Shown here piece by piece: positions 1 through 11,673 of a stretch of DNA of 64,000 nt. Both the position numbers and the translations under genes were made by a program. Below the pieces are notes generated by a model. It was not told the DNA's origin. It saw only the letters and a list, made by a program, of their open reading frames with translations, and searched no databases. The DNA is from Phlegmacium glaucopus (taxonomy: Eukaryota; Basidiomycota; Agaricomycetes; Agaricales; Cortinariaceae), in the NCBI GenBank assembly GCA_015039465.1, contig MU130357.1:1-64000 (forward strand), in the 5' to 3' direction. Within the stretch, counting starts at the first letter, position 1; the number at the start of each line of letters is the position of its first letter.

Positions 1-185
1 CTCTTCCAACTCATAAACAAGCGAACCTTGTCGAAAATATATGCACTCCGCTACTCAAATCAATCTTATAACCCAATGTCCGCTCGTTCCGTGCGTTACC
101 CACCAATGATGATCAAAACCTCACTCATCATATTTTAGGCGCGAGACAAGAATGTTTCTTCACCAAACGACGCTAATACTATAAC

Positions 186-3100
186 TTGCACATCTATTCA
201 TTATTAGGATTGAATTTTCAGATTGGTCCGGTGATGTTCCGCTTTACTAGTGGTCCAACTAGGAAGGATCTCGCTGACTTGCTTCAAAGTCAGGTGGAAC
301 CCTGCACTTCCAACGACTTGGTAGCTCGATTATTCAATCACGACCATCCCTTCCCTGGACAGATCTAACTCACCTTCCCTTTCCCAATCCCAGGAATTGC
401 CGAATGGTACTCCCCCGTCACATCAGGCACAGGCATCATCCTTGTCCAGGCTCTTTCGAATCCCTCCAATCCTTATTCCCCGAGGTTAACAACACATCCT
501 GGCCAACCCTTCTCTATTCCGCAAAGGCGAAACAATCAGCCAAGTCTGCTTGGAAGCCTCATGTGCTAGCGAGGACATCGAAAAGCTATGCATTGCAAAT
601 CTCGACCTTCCTCTCAAATACAATCCATCAAAGCTCACAAGAAGCAGCTGTAGAGCTTTCTGCACCTTTCCTTTCGCACGTCGCGGGGAGTATATCTGAG
701 GACGCCCAACCAACCCGGCCTATGCTCGTACCGCGTTGCTTCTCAATGTATTCAAACACTTTACACACTGGCAAAAGGCCACCAGATAAGAGATGCCTGA
801 CAACACCACCCTTGACAACGCCACCCCCCTCGGCCCCCCAGGCACACAGCGCACGGCAGGATGACCCCCATGTCTCGCAGACGAACCAACATCTCCCGCC
901 TCTCTCTCAGCTTCACGTGTCACTCCACAATGGGCCGAAGGCATTTGTTGTCACTGGTCCTTCCAAGGCCTTGTTTGGTCTCGTTACAAGCTTGAGGAAG
1001 GTTAGGGCACCGAGCAGGCTTGATCAGAGCAAAACGCCCTTCTCTCAGCGAAAGCCAGTCTTCTCAGTCAGGTTCCTGATGGTGGAGTTCCGTATCACAG
1101 CGAGCACTTGAATGGAGTCACAAATTTAGTTGCCGAAGAAGATTTAGAAGATGAGGAATTATGGGAGGCAAAGGATTTGAAGATTCCCGTTTATAACACT
1201 GAAGACGGTACCTCTTTTTTAAAAATTTTGGCCCATATAGGCTGATTTTTATGCTTATAGGGTCTGATATGCGTAAATTGAAGTCGTCTATTACGCACTC
1301 TCTTTGCGATCAAATCTTCACATCGCCTATTCATTGGACTAAGGCCACAAACTTTTCGGAGACCGCTACTCATGCCATTGACTTTGGTCTGGGTGGTTTG
1401 AGTGGTATTGGGCCGTTGACAGCGAGGAACCTCGATGGTTGTGGCGTCCGTGTCATCGTTGTAGGCGAGAAGGGTAAAGGAGACGCCAAACTTTTCAGTC
1501 CGCTCGATATCAAGTATGAAGCATCTTGGAGTAAGAAGTGGGCTCCTGGATTGGTTGAACCAGGTAATACGTTGTGACCTAATTTTTCAATTTCCTTATC
1601 TAATTTTGCGGTTTATAGCGATGGTGAAATTCGCCTCGACACACCCTTCTCTAGACTTCTCAGTAAACCTCCCATTATGGTCGCGGGTATGACTCCTTCA
1701 ACGGTCAAGGCTGGTTTCGTCAGCGCTGTTCTCGACGCTGGTTACCACATCGAATTGGCTGGTGGTGGTCATTACAACGCCGCTGCTCTTCGTTCCAAGG
1801 TAGCAGAGATACAGAAGAAAATCCCTGCTGGTGTTGGCATCACGTTAAATTCTTTGTATATCAATCCACGCCAGTTCGCCTTCCAACTGCCGTTATGGCA
1901 AGAAATGCGTAAGGAGGGTCTTCCAATTGAAGGCTTTTGTGTCGCTGCCGGTATTCCGACCACTGAGAAAGCTGTGGAGATTATCGACGGCTTGAAGGCT
2001 GCTGGTATTCGGCATGTGGGGTTCAAACCTGGATCCGTAGATGGTATCCGTCAGGTCGTCAACATTGCGGCCGCCAATCCCGACTTCCCAATCATCTTGC
2101 AGTGGACTGGAGGTCGTGCGGGTGGACACCATTCCTTCGAGGATTTCCACCAGCCAATCCTGGCAACCTATCGTGCCATCCGTCAGCACGACAACATTAG
2201 CCTTGTCGCCGGTTCTGGTTTTGGCTCTGCAGATGATGTATGGGAGTATCTGACTGGTCATTGGTCTGTGGAACGCTTTGGAGTGCAGCCTATGCCCTTT
2301 GATGGGTTTTTGCTTGCCAGTCGCGTTATGGTGGCCAAGGAAGCACACACAAGCCCCTCCGTCAAGGATTTAATCGTCGCTGCGGCTGGTGTAGAAGACG
2401 GTGCTTGGGAAGGCACATATACGAAGCCCACAGGTGGTATTCTTACCGTTCGATCGGAGTTGGGGGAGCCCATTCATAAGGTTGCGACACGGGCCGTGAA
2501 ATTATGGAAGGAGTTCAACGATACCGTGTTTAAATTGCCGAAAGAAAAGAGGGCGTTATGGCTTGGAGAGAGGAAGGAAGAGATTATTGGGAAATTGAAC
2601 AAGGACTTTGCGAAGCCTTGGTTTGGATGGAAGAAGGATGGTAGTATTGCTACCGATCTCGGTGATATGACATATGAGGAGACGGTATTGAGGATGATTA
2701 GGTTGATGTTTGTCTCGCATGAGAAGCGATGGGTTGATGATTCGTTGAGGAATCTGACTGGAGACTGGTTGAGGCGTGTGGAGGAACGATTCGCCGGTGT
2801 GAATGGAGGAGGTGTAAAATTATCGTTGTTGCAGAACTCCTCATCGCTGAACGATCCCCTTCCGTTCGTCAAGTCTTTCTTTGACGCCTATCCTCTTGCG
2901 GCTGAACAACTTCTTGCGGCGGAGGACACGGCATACTTTTTAGCAATCTCGCAACGACCGGGGCAGAAACCAGTGCCCTTCATCCCTGTTCTTGATGGGA
3001 AGACGAGTCATCACCACTTTTGGCCAGTACTTCCCTCGTTTTCCGCATTCAATCCCAAGTATCCTTTAAGGACAAGACCGCCTATCGCAACGTTTCTGTC

Positions 3101-3686
3101 TCCGGTGATATCTTCGTTCGGAACCAACTCAAGGTTCTCGTCAAGGTTGGCTCTGTGGACTTCCAGCAGGATGATTCACAAGGCAACCCTGTCCTGGCTT
3201 ATTTGCAACGCCACAGAAAGCCTCAGGGCTTGACTACCCCTCTCGCCAACGAAGGGTACTCATTGAATACCCCTGATGTCAGCACTGTCTTCAATGCTCC
3301 TTTGACCAACGAACCGTACTCGAAAATCTCTGGAGACTTCAACCCAATCCACGTCAACCCTTACTTCTCCGACTTCGCATCTCTCCCTACTACTATCACC
3401 CACGGATTGTGGTCAAGTGCCGCGACTCGCTGTTATGTTGAAAATATTGTGGCTCATGGTCATCCCGATCGCATGATTGCGTAAGTGTAGTTTACTATAA
3501 AATTTCATTCTAGAATTTACTTCTTTCTATAGATACGACGCCAAATTTGTTGGTATGGTCCTCCCTGGAGATGAGCTCACTGTCATTCCTACTGTTGATT
3601 ACCTTGCGGTCCGGCGTAAAGCCATCCTGAAATCGCTATCCCGCGTTGCTCATACAGAAGTTGGTCGTTTTCAAGTTTGGAACTAA
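186..3686 (+). pseudogene. FAS1: Fatty acid synthase beta subunit remnant (AT, ER and part of DH)
   Basis: Decayed fragment of the cytosolic fungal type I FAS beta subunit. A malonyl/acetyl transferase-type stretch is readable at about 880-1110 (words LHNGPKAFVVTG and FSQRKPVFSVRFL) and continues in another frame to about 1210. After an intron (about 1210-1260) comes the AT-ER linker (words THAIDFGLGGLSGIGPLTAR). The enoyl reductase domain is one open frame from 1677 to about 3000 (words MVAGMTPSTVKAGFVSAVLD, GFKPGSVDGIRQVV, QWTGGRAGGHHSFEDFHQP). The frame then shifts near 3000-3030 and jumps to a MaoC-type hot-dog stretch (words EPYSKISGDFNPIHVNPYF and TITHGLWSSA). Most of the several-hundred-residue dehydratase region normally between these parts is missing, and the malonyl/palmitoyl transferase domain is absent after the stop at 3684-3686. 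Frame changes before 1110 and the deletion make it nonfunctional. The part before 880 aligns poorly and may be scrambled FAS or other sequence. Bases 1-185 hold nothing I recognise. Confidence 0.85.
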
Positions 3687-4127
3687 ACTTCCCGAGACTA
3701 AAGCTTGGTTCCGGACTTTGGCTGGCTCGGAGCTCAACTGGCTCTTCGCACTAACCTCACTTATGTCGACAATATCCTTTTTGTAGTTATCAAATGTAAT
3801 ACAGACTTGTAATATGTTTCTCAGGAAGCAATGCACTGATGATGGAACACCTAGATTCGCTGTTTAAACTGAGTCACCCTAGAATGTCGACAACTGGTAC
3901 AAAGTACACATGAGTCCATAGACAGCTACAAAGTTCACATATAAGTCTACAGACAGTTACAAAGTTCACATACAAGTCTACAGACCGCTACAAAGTACAC
4001 ATATGAGTCTATAGATAGCTACAGAGCAACACTAGCTGTCTACATAGTATTCCAATGCTATGGCTCGCTATAGGCTTGTCATTGTTTGTTATGGCATGTT
4101 ATGACCCAAAATCAGAGTTTGCTGATG
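3394..4127 (+). repeat. 734-bp direct duplication, copy 1
   Basis: This block covers the last readable FAS beta exons, their intron and a 3' minisatellite. It recurs at 4484-5217 with a constant offset of 1090 bases. By eye I found one difference (a/g near 3849 versus 4939), so the duplication is young or an assembly artefact. The short ORF on the minus strand inside it is a shadow that appears in both copies. Confidence 0.95.
3899..4020 (+). repeat. Minisatellite, four units of 29-31 bp
   Basis: Four consecutive units each start acaaagt(a/t)cacat and end near agacagct, with about 80 percent identity between units. A fifth decayed unit (acagagcaacactagctgtc) follows. The same array is carried at 4989-5110 in the second copy of the 734-bp block. 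Confidence 0.85.
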
Positions 4128-4253
4128 AAGGCGCTAAGTACTTTGGTGTAATGGGCTCGTTGACGAGGTTGGCGAGGCATGATTATGGGATGTGTGTGGA
4201 AGTAGGAAATTAATATGATTTGTATGATAGAAAGAAAGAGTGTGAGGTAGTGG

Positions 4254-4284
<31 letters not shown>

Positions 4285-4483
4285 CATCATCCCTCTCTAC
4301 GCTTCAGCCTCTTCATTCCCAACTGCACCTAACCCAACTTCAGAGGTCTCTAAAAGCTCATGTCAAGCAACCAGTTTCCTCGTAACTTCTGTCACGACTG
4401 TAGTCCCCATAAGTTACTCATGGGAAGCAACCGCTCTCCCCATCAGTTCGGGACTCCGAAAGACACCGCAACGTTTATTCGGT
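4128..4483 (+). other. Spacer between the 734-bp copies, with a poly(A) run
   Basis: A unique 356-bp stretch separates the two direct repeats. It contains an uninterrupted run of 25 A at 4260-4284. I see no gene in it; the short frame at 4360-4566 runs into the repeat and has no recognisable content. The A run could be a retroposed 3' end or a simple slippage tract. Confidence 0.6.
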
Positions 4484-5217
4484 TATCACCCACGGATTGT
4501 GGTCAAGTGCCGCGACTCGCTGTTATGTTGAAAATATTGTGGCTCATGGTCATCCCGATCGCATGATTGCGTAAGTGTAGTTTACTATAAAATTTCATTC
4601 TAGAATTTACTTCTTTCTATAGATACGACGCCAAATTTGTTGGTATGGTCCTCCCTGGAGATGAGCTCACTGTCATTCCTACTGTTGATTACCTTGCGGT
4701 CCGGCGTAAAGCCATCCTGAAATCGCTATCCCGCGTTGCTCATACAGAAGTTGGTCGTTTTCAAGTTTGGAACTAAACTTCCCGAGACTAAAGCTTGGTT
4801 CCGGACTTTGGCTGGCTCGGAGCTCAACTGGCTCTTCGCACTAACCTCACTTATGTCGACAATATCCTTTTTGTAGTTATCAAATGTAATACAGACTTGT
4901 AATATGTTTCTCAGGAAGCAATGCACTGATGATGGAACGCCTAGATTCGCTGTTTAAACTGAGTCACCCTAGAATGTCGACAACTGGTACAAAGTACACA
5001 TGAGTCCATAGACAGCTACAAAGTTCACATATAAGTCTACAGACAGTTACAAAGTTCACATACAAGTCTACAGACCGCTACAAAGTACACATATGAGTCT
5101 ATAGATAGCTACAGAGCAACACTAGCTGTCTACATAGTATTCCAATGCTATGGCTCGCTATAGGCTTGTCATTGTTTGTTATGGCATGTTATGACCCAAA
5201 ATCAGAGTTTGCTGATG
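4484..5217 (+). repeat. 734-bp direct duplication, copy 2
   Basis: Second copy of 3394-4127, including the final FAS beta exon fragment and the minisatellite (4989-5110). The junction with new sequence is at gctgatg on both sides: copy 1 continues aaggcg, copy 2 continues gaagaa. It has no upstream FAS domains, so it is a pure fragment. Confidence 0.95.
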
Positions 5218-5322
5218 GAAGAAACACTTCAAGACTTACACGGTCTTACAGTGATAATTTTGACGCACCATTCTTAGTAAAGGCTATTTTATGTTTATTG
5301 CACATTTTGACCGATATTATAG

Positions 5323-5776
5323 AAGTTACCAAAATTTCTGAAGGTAGTGCAACAAGGCCCCAACAGGGACATTGTGACTATCAAGCTTCTCGTAGTATCC
5401 GCGGTGGAGGCGCCGCCAAAGTCAGCAGATCCATTCGACGCGTCTACCTTGATTCTCGTCCAGCTAACTAAATGTGCCATCTACAGGATTGCTTCCTCGG
5501 CGCAATTGGAGTCTTCCTTTGCCAGTGCTGCGTGAGTAAAACACTGTCAAACGTCGTCTATCTACTTGACGCTTGGGTATCAGAATTTTGCGAGGTATGC
5601 TCAGAACAAATATTCAGGTAAATTTGACCTCGTTTTCATATATCCATATTTAGGGTTGCTGCGACTGCCTTGCTGATAACATCTGTAAGATGTCCAAGCG
5701 TATCTGTATCTTTAAATTTCCGACGGTTATTAACATATGCATATGTGTAGGTTGCCCTTGTGAAATGTGCTGCTAG
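5323..5776 (+). pseudogene. CYSTM-like cysteine-rich gene, truncated copy A
   Basis: Paralogue of the gene at 11674-12233. The second exon is preserved in frame (words RGGGAAK), followed by DCFLGAIGVFLC and the final cysteine-rich exons ending at the same tag stop. Two lesions are visible. The first exon with its ATG is missing, because homology to the other copy starts only around 5281, inside intron 1. At the end of exon 3 the G that gives phase 1 is lost (tgctgc then gtgagt), which would throw the 11-nt micro-exon out of frame. It belongs to a 3-kb duplicated segment that also holds a truncated BTB gene. Confidence 0.65.
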
Positions 5777-6394
5777 AATTGCGTTCAACATCAGACTCGG
5801 ATAGTCCGACTAGAAGTCATCTGCGGTTACTTGTAACATCATTGAATATTATGTCGAAGAATAGACGACAACTTGAAATATAATGATTCTAAGGGTTGCG
5901 GTCGGACGAAGGACCTGCGCATGGCCAACTTGAAGTCAGGAATTTGACACAAAGCCATCGTTCTCAAATGCCTTACGTTGACGGTTTTCATCAGCATCGC
6001 CAGGTGACTTAGGGTCGTCGGCACAGTGTGCCTGGTTTTGATGCATGAACGTGAATCCAAGACGATCATGATTCGACGAGAACGTACATTGTATAGTTGA
6101 ACAACTTGAACTTAAAATGGATAAGATACGCGAGCTCAACTGGATGATGATAAAAGGACAAAACTCACCAAAAGCAGCAAATGTTTATTATGTTCGCGGT
6201 TGTGGACTGTGGGCGAACCTGACAAACATGAAAGCATTAGCCGTGCGAACTCAGAATGCAGTACAATGTATTGAGGGAAAGAGTTGAAACTTGAAATGTT
6301 TACTACCTTGGTTGAATGATGGCCACTGCTATGTGTCATAGGTCTTGGATGGGTTGATTCACCACCAGTGGTCAGGCCGCGTACGTTACGTCTG

Positions 6395-6830
6395 TGAATG
6401 TTATATCATGGTTAATAGAAGTATGTCTGACGAAATAGCGACGTGTTAGTACGCACTCATAGATATCACAGGCGTGGGTTGATTTGTGATGGGATTTGGA
6501 TCGGTTGATTCACCACCCTCGGGCACGGTAGTTTCTTCTGTTAATGTTATATCATAGTTGACGGAAGTATGTCTGACGGAATAGCTACGTGTTAGTACGC
6601 ACTCATAGATATCGCAAGCATGGGTATGGATTGATCGCTGGTGGGATTTGGATCGGTTGATTCACCATCAGTTGAGTCACCATCGTCGGGCACGGTAGTT
6701 TGGTCTGATAATGTCATACCATGGTTAACAGAAGTATGTCTGACGGAATAGCGACGTGTTAGTACGCACTCATATATTCCGCAGACATAGGTTGATTGCT
6801 GGTGGGATTTGTGATTTATAGGAAGCAAGA
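6395..6830 (+). repeat. Tandem array, about three units of 145-165 bp
   Basis: Each unit contains agaagtatgtctgacg, followed by gcgacgtgttagtacgcac (exact in the outer units), then gattgatcgctggtggg-like and ggttgattcaccac words. Landmarks fall near 6418, 6563 and 6730. The homologous array in copy B has five units, so this locus changes copy number. Confidence 0.8.
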
Positions 6831-7821
6831 GAGATGGGAATTAGGAGCCGAACGCGAGGGAGTCAGCAAGTCAAATAAATAAAAATCAAGTCCAGGGCAA
6901 TTCATATAACTACACAGCCTGTGATGATTAAGCGCCTTCCTGTATGCGCCATAAGGACTTTGTTGAGTTAGTTATGTACAAAACCAAGATTACTAGTGTA
7001 GAGAGCGCCCATGAGATCAGGATTGTGTGAAGTTATCGAGGTTTTCCTCAGGCTGTCCAAGTTGTGTGTGAATTATACTCCGAGACGACGGTTAAGAGAC
7101 ACGAAGCTCCCACGAATTATCCGTTCATGTGCCAGCAGAAAGAGGATTCGACGCTTGAGGCGTGTAGTATGCATGCCAAATCATATAGTAGTGAATCAGG
7201 TACATCCAAAGGTCAGCCCCAAGAAGGGTACATCCAGACGATCGGACCAATGGATATACTTAGACATTGTTGTGAACTGCCTTTGGGCCGAATCAAATTG
7301 TTCTCCACTCTTCGCATGACATAAAAATAAAATAAAATAAAACAAGAAAAATGTACCATGTCGTCCTGATTGTACAGCAAGTCCTGTCTGATTTCAGCAA
7401 TCCATTAGCTAAGTTCTTGACGTAGTTAGGTTCACGAGACAACTACTTACTTCGATAACTCGGGTTCAGATCCACCGCATACGGAAAAGATCTTCAAATG
7501 AGAATGGATCCCTACTCTGAATATATGAGCATGTAAATTCCTATATTGTAAATTGTTTCACGAGACTCACTAAGGCCAAAACGCTTGTGTTATTGGTAAA
7601 TTGAAGGGCGAATACGTGATAATTATCGGCGATCGCACGAGGCTCAAATAAAAATCGGGGAGGCACCAACGCTCTCAATACAATAAACACCGCCTTGTCG
7701 CTACATGCAACGAGTCGAGTTGAGCGAACCACGGATGACTCTTAAGTTAACGTGAGTGAATCCACATCGCCATGTTAGATCGCAATTAAATCTTGGAGTC
7801 GAATATACCACGTACAGTATT
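6831..7821 (+). other. Noncoding spacer of duplication copy A
   Basis: No supportable gene. The sequence parallels 13790-14773 in copy B. Short frames here (7011-7324) have no counterpart kept open at the matching position of copy B, which argues against coding. Confidence 0.5.
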
Positions 7822-8322
7822 TCAAGATTCTTGAAAATGATTCATCATCCCTCGTCGTCGTAATTGCCTCTAAATCAGCCACTACGCAGTTCAAAGTCAT
7901 TGAATTTGATACTATGATCATGGATTTCTTGATGTGGATCATCATCAATTTCATCCTCCCCAGCACGTCCGCGGAACCATGTCGCAAAGTCTGATTCGCA
8001 GCGCCTGCGTTGCGCCATAATATTACCCAGGCACCTAGGCAAGCGGCATGTGTCAAACAAGTGGTTGAAATACAGACAGGAGGTGTCATACGAATGCTCT
8101 CCCAGAGATTGACTAGGGAATGATGAGCAGCAAAGAATTGCGTACGTTTCCCAACGCTTATAGACAGCGGCAGTACCAATGAGTGTCGCCTCGACCATCG
8201 TAGGTGGATTTTTCCAGTTCGACGAGTTCTTTCTAAGCCACACCCTGCAATTTCCGTAAACCGCGATTCTCAGCGTAGTAGGTTCGCGATCCATATCAGA
8301 CCACAGCATGTGAGTGACAAGC
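7822..8322 (-). pseudogene. BTB-domain gene, truncated and frameshifted copy A
   Basis: Matches the C-terminal half of the BTB gene at 14774-16095 (shared words SLVNLWESIRMTPPVCISTT and MLWSDMDREP) but needs at least two frames, one covering 8179 and below and another 8309 and below. The N-terminal BTB fold is absent, because homology stops at about 8322 where unrelated sequence begins. It is a dead by-product of the segmental duplication. Confidence 0.8.
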
Positions 8323-9271
8323 CACCACCCGATTTTCCAGTTTTCGAACCAAATGTTATCACCCTTAGCTCTTCGACAATATACTACCTATCTCACCCCA
8401 TCGTATGCCGGAATTCCATTGTCCCAACCTTCCCCGGTATCCGGATCGCAAGCCCCAACTTACAATCCTTCCGACATTTCTACCATCTGGCTCCTTCCGG
8501 TTATGACCGAAGGTTCAAGGACTCAAGACATAGCAGGAATAATTGATGCCTGCTCGCATGGCCCTATACGACGTCCAACGAACTTAAAATATCTTTTGAC
8601 GTTTACAGCGCAAGGGCGGACTCTAGAATCAAGAAAAACCATTGGGTGGAGAGGGCTTGGAAGTTGTATAAGGGATAGTGGGCAGGATGACGTTTAACTA
8701 TACGTCAGGACCTACAGTATAATACTGGCTTTATGGCACGCGTAACTATCCCTTTTTTTTGCGTCATCACACTTCGGACATACGCCCGGCACTCCAGATA
8801 ATGACCTCTTCGATGATGCTTGTTCACCAGGAGTGTTCCTTGACAAAATGGCCAGACGAGGTGTCTCTGTCTCGGCCGTCATTGCAAACACCTCCTTGCC
8901 TTCAACCAAAATTGCAATGGACATATACTACACCTTATCGAATGAAACCATCGATCAAGGTTCCCATGACACTGTTAAAGAGCTCGGACAAGTCGAAAAT
9001 ATTGACGGTATTCAAGTCCCCCTCCTTGATGTCCCTCAAATTAACCGATGCTCTCAAAGAGCCATTGAGTTTAAAACATGGAGAAACGTACCCTGATTGA
9101 TGGCGTTCCCGTCGAATCAAACCATTTTATCCTATTTAATCTCGACTCTCTGCGGCGGCGTCCATCTGAAATAACTGAAGCCAGGTCCCGTCAACGACAT
9201 CTCGAAGCCTCAATATACGACCTTGCCGTCGAAATGCTTCAACGCCGATACAAATTATGGGACAAAAAGGA
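8323..9271 (+). other. Unresolved decayed coding scraps left of the TIR element
   Basis: Overlapping short plus-strand frames (8759-9100, 8833-9096, 9078-9341) read like broken coding sequence; for example the 8833 frame has normal amino-acid composition, but frame changes occur every 100-250 bases. I could not assign a family. The last frame runs into the TIR element at 9279. Related decayed sequence may continue at 10651-11150. Confidence 0.35.
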
Positions 9272-9278
9272 CTATATA

Positions 9279-10643
9279 TGGGCACTGGAAAATCTGCGAG
9301 TCATCTGCGACTTGCATGCGAGCAATTTGCGAGTGACTTGAGAGTAATTTGAGTGACTTGCGAGTACTTTGCGAATGACTTGCGAGTGTTGTGGATTTCT
9401 TGCAAGTGTTTTGAGTCAACTAATTCATTCACGAGATATCATGCATAGTTGCAAGTATTTAAGTAAATTATCGTATAAAATTACCTGTCATCTGTTGGAC
9501 CAGTTACCCAGTACTTAGTGCGCGGACTCCTGCTGAGTCCTGAGTCCTACCCAATATGGTTGGAATAAAAAAAATGAACATAAGAAGTCGGAACCTACCA
9601 TCTTCGTTATATAAGGGCAAAATATCACCCTCGTGAATGCGCAGAGGGTCCTTTATCACTGACAAGTCCGATCCTTCCACTAGTACCCGGTTCATCTGGA
9701 ACAAAGTATTTATACATATGTTTGAAAAAACCCTCAAAACACGTTTAGTTGGGAGATCATAATTAGAGATTAGGACATAACTCACAAAAACCATCCTGGA
9801 CGATGTTGGATGGAAGGAATAAATTTAAATTTGAGTACCACATGATAACAGTCGACCACCGCATCCGAGTCACTTTCCAAATATAATCAAAATGGAGAAC
9901 ATACCATTTAGCACCTATCAGGTCATGGGCCGCTAGGAATACCTGAGGCTCAGCTGCGCGACACTTGCGAGACAGCTGTGTACACGCCTACCCCGCAAGT
10001 TCCAGGACTTGGGAACATTAGCGCCCATTGCAAACATCTGCGAGTTATTGCGAGTTATCTGCGGGTTACTTGCGGGTTACTTGCGAGTTACTTGCGAGTG
10101 ATCTGCGGGTTATTTGCGAGTTATTTGCGAGTAATGTTACTTGCGAGTACCTGCAAGTACTTGTGGGTAACATTGTGGGTAACTGTGGAGTAATGAACGG
10201 ACATATATGCAAACACAGCTGTGTGTGTCATATAAATTTACACACAGATAAATGAATATTGGGATGATGAAACAATTAACCTGCCAGTGCTGTGAAAATC
10301 TTAGCCAAACCGAAGTCGGAAGGTCTGTGAGCTTAGTAGTCAATTTCTCTTCTCATGGTATTGCAGTTTTGACAATTTCTGGATACATTACACCTTCAAT
10401 ATTGGCCTTATGTACTTTTTGGAAGGATGGGGAGACATGTAACAGTTGAATTACCGTTAGAAGTTGACGACTGCGATGGATGCAAGGCCATGGGAACATT
10501 TGTCCGACGTAGAGAGCAAGAACACTTGAGAGCAACTTGCGAGGCACTTGCGAGAACTTCAAAAAAGTTGCGAGAACTTACAAAAGCTTGCGATCAGACG
10601 ACTCGCAAGTGATCGCAGTGACTCGCATATTTCTCTATGCCCA
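9279..10643. mobile_element. Non-autonomous TIR DNA transposon with TGCGAGT repeats
   Basis: The element starts TGGGCA and ends TGCCCA. Its two ends align as imperfect terminal inverted repeats of about 30 bp sharing TGGGCA, GAAA-rich and TGCGAGTCA-n-CTGCGA blocks. Directly flanking it is a 7-bp target-site duplication, CTATATA, at 9272-9278 and 10644-10650. Clusters of TGCGAGT-like repeats sit at 9291-9410, 10028-10190 and 10535-10630, the last partly inverted. No transposase is visible: the longest internal frame (9504-9794, minus) is unrecognised. The superfamily is uncertain; a 7-8 bp duplication would fit hAT- or KDZ-like machinery. Confidence 0.75.
10028..10190 (+). repeat. TGCGAGT tandem minisatellite inside the TIR element
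   Basis: About a dozen consecutive units of roughly 10-12 bp of the form (c/t)tgcgagttac, drifting to ctgcgggttac and cttgtgggtaac at the right end. Related shorter clusters lie near both termini of the element, as expected for subterminal transposase-binding repeats. Confidence 0.8.
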
Positions 10644-10650
10644 CTATATA

Positions 10651-11673
10651 ACCTTCGTCCATTTTTGTTCTATTTTTCGTTCTATTTCTCATGTCGTTTT
10701 TCTCAAGGTGCCATTCTTGATTGGTCCGACTCCTAGTATCTCTCTGTACAAAATTTGTCCAATTCAATTGGGTCAAGTGTGGCTCGATTAAAGAACTAGG
10801 TGGACTACAAAACGCAACGTTTTCTCGAACAATCGTCGTCATTCAACTTGCCAGCAATGTGCTGCCACCCCGTCAGCTTGATTGAGAATTCCCTGCTTTA
10901 CTCTGCATCATACTATCTCTTGGGACCTGTAGTAATGTCAGGCGCAAGACAATACTTCCCAATATTAACCTCTACGAAAATTCTGAGCCAGGAAACAATG
11001 CATTTCGTTGGTGTCCCCCCAGGCTTATAACCAACTTGACGGCTGTTGGACTTTCAGCCCTGAAAGAAAGATGGCTCGCGGCAATTGACCTCAGGTATTC
11101 TTGAGGTCAGCAACCTTCTCTTGGTTTCCAGGCTATGTTCTGAACGTCATACTTTGACAATGGTGAATCGGATGATACTATCAGTTGCGTAAGGCCTTAT
11201 TTATATATTGTTGTCTGGGGTCCAATCGACAGGATCGACTATTTTTGGCAGTAAAGACCAAGTCCAATATAAAATCTGATATGGGGACTAGCTTCTTGAC
11301 CTGTCGAGCTTCATCTGTTGCACCCCGCCTATGTCAGTCAAAGAACGTTCTTCTCCTGAAATCTCGATTTATGATACCTCAAGTCTCGCCAGCCTGAAGA
11401 ACGTATCTCCTTATTTCGCAATCCACGCCTAAATTCCTCAACATAACAATCACCGGCCTGACTCTCCTGTCTAGCACAGCCATCAATTTTGGTGTGGATA
11501 TGCTCGCATAATGATACTAGCTACATCATCATCGTCAGCTGTTTACCCGCCGTCGCCGCTTGCAAAGCTCAAAGAATAACTCTTAAAATAGATTTCTTGC
11601 CAGACATTACCAAACCTATTTAAATTTGGATTTCACTGTCTTAGTACCTTTCTCCTATTCTTGTAAAACCACC
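10651..11673 (+). other. Degenerate sequence between the TIR element and the CYSTM-like gene
   Basis: A frame around 10795-11095 reads like former coding sequence (words LPNINLYENSEPGNNAF and LSALKERWLAAIDLRYS) but has internal stops, and I cannot name the family. The rest up to 11640 is unremarkable. About 30-50 bases before the ATG at 11674 the sequence is pyrimidine-rich, consistent with a promoter or 5' leader of the CYSTM-like gene. Confidence 0.35.

Larger units (their letters stand above)
5281..8322 (+). repeat. Segmental duplication, copy A (CYSTM-BTB segment)
   Basis: About 3.04 kb matching 11746-15300 in the same order: CYSTM exons, a noncoding stretch (5839-6340 here, 12540-13020 there), a tandem-repeat array, an AT-rich spacer, then the 3' half of a BTB gene on the minus strand. 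Copy A lacks about 220 bp present at 12310-12530 and has three rather than five tandem-repeat units. Both ends fall inside genes, so copy A carries neither gene's 5' end. Confidence 0.85.

Noticed and set aside
404..1111. A 235-codon plus-strand frame as one gene
   Set aside because: Only its end reads as FAS transferase; the first part is out of frame with FAS-like words in another frame, so it is part of the decayed FAS remnant.
9078..10791. A single host gene interrupted by the TIR element
   Set aside because: Joining the flanks over the CTATATA duplication keeps a frame for a short way, but neither side has a recognisable domain and stops soon appear.
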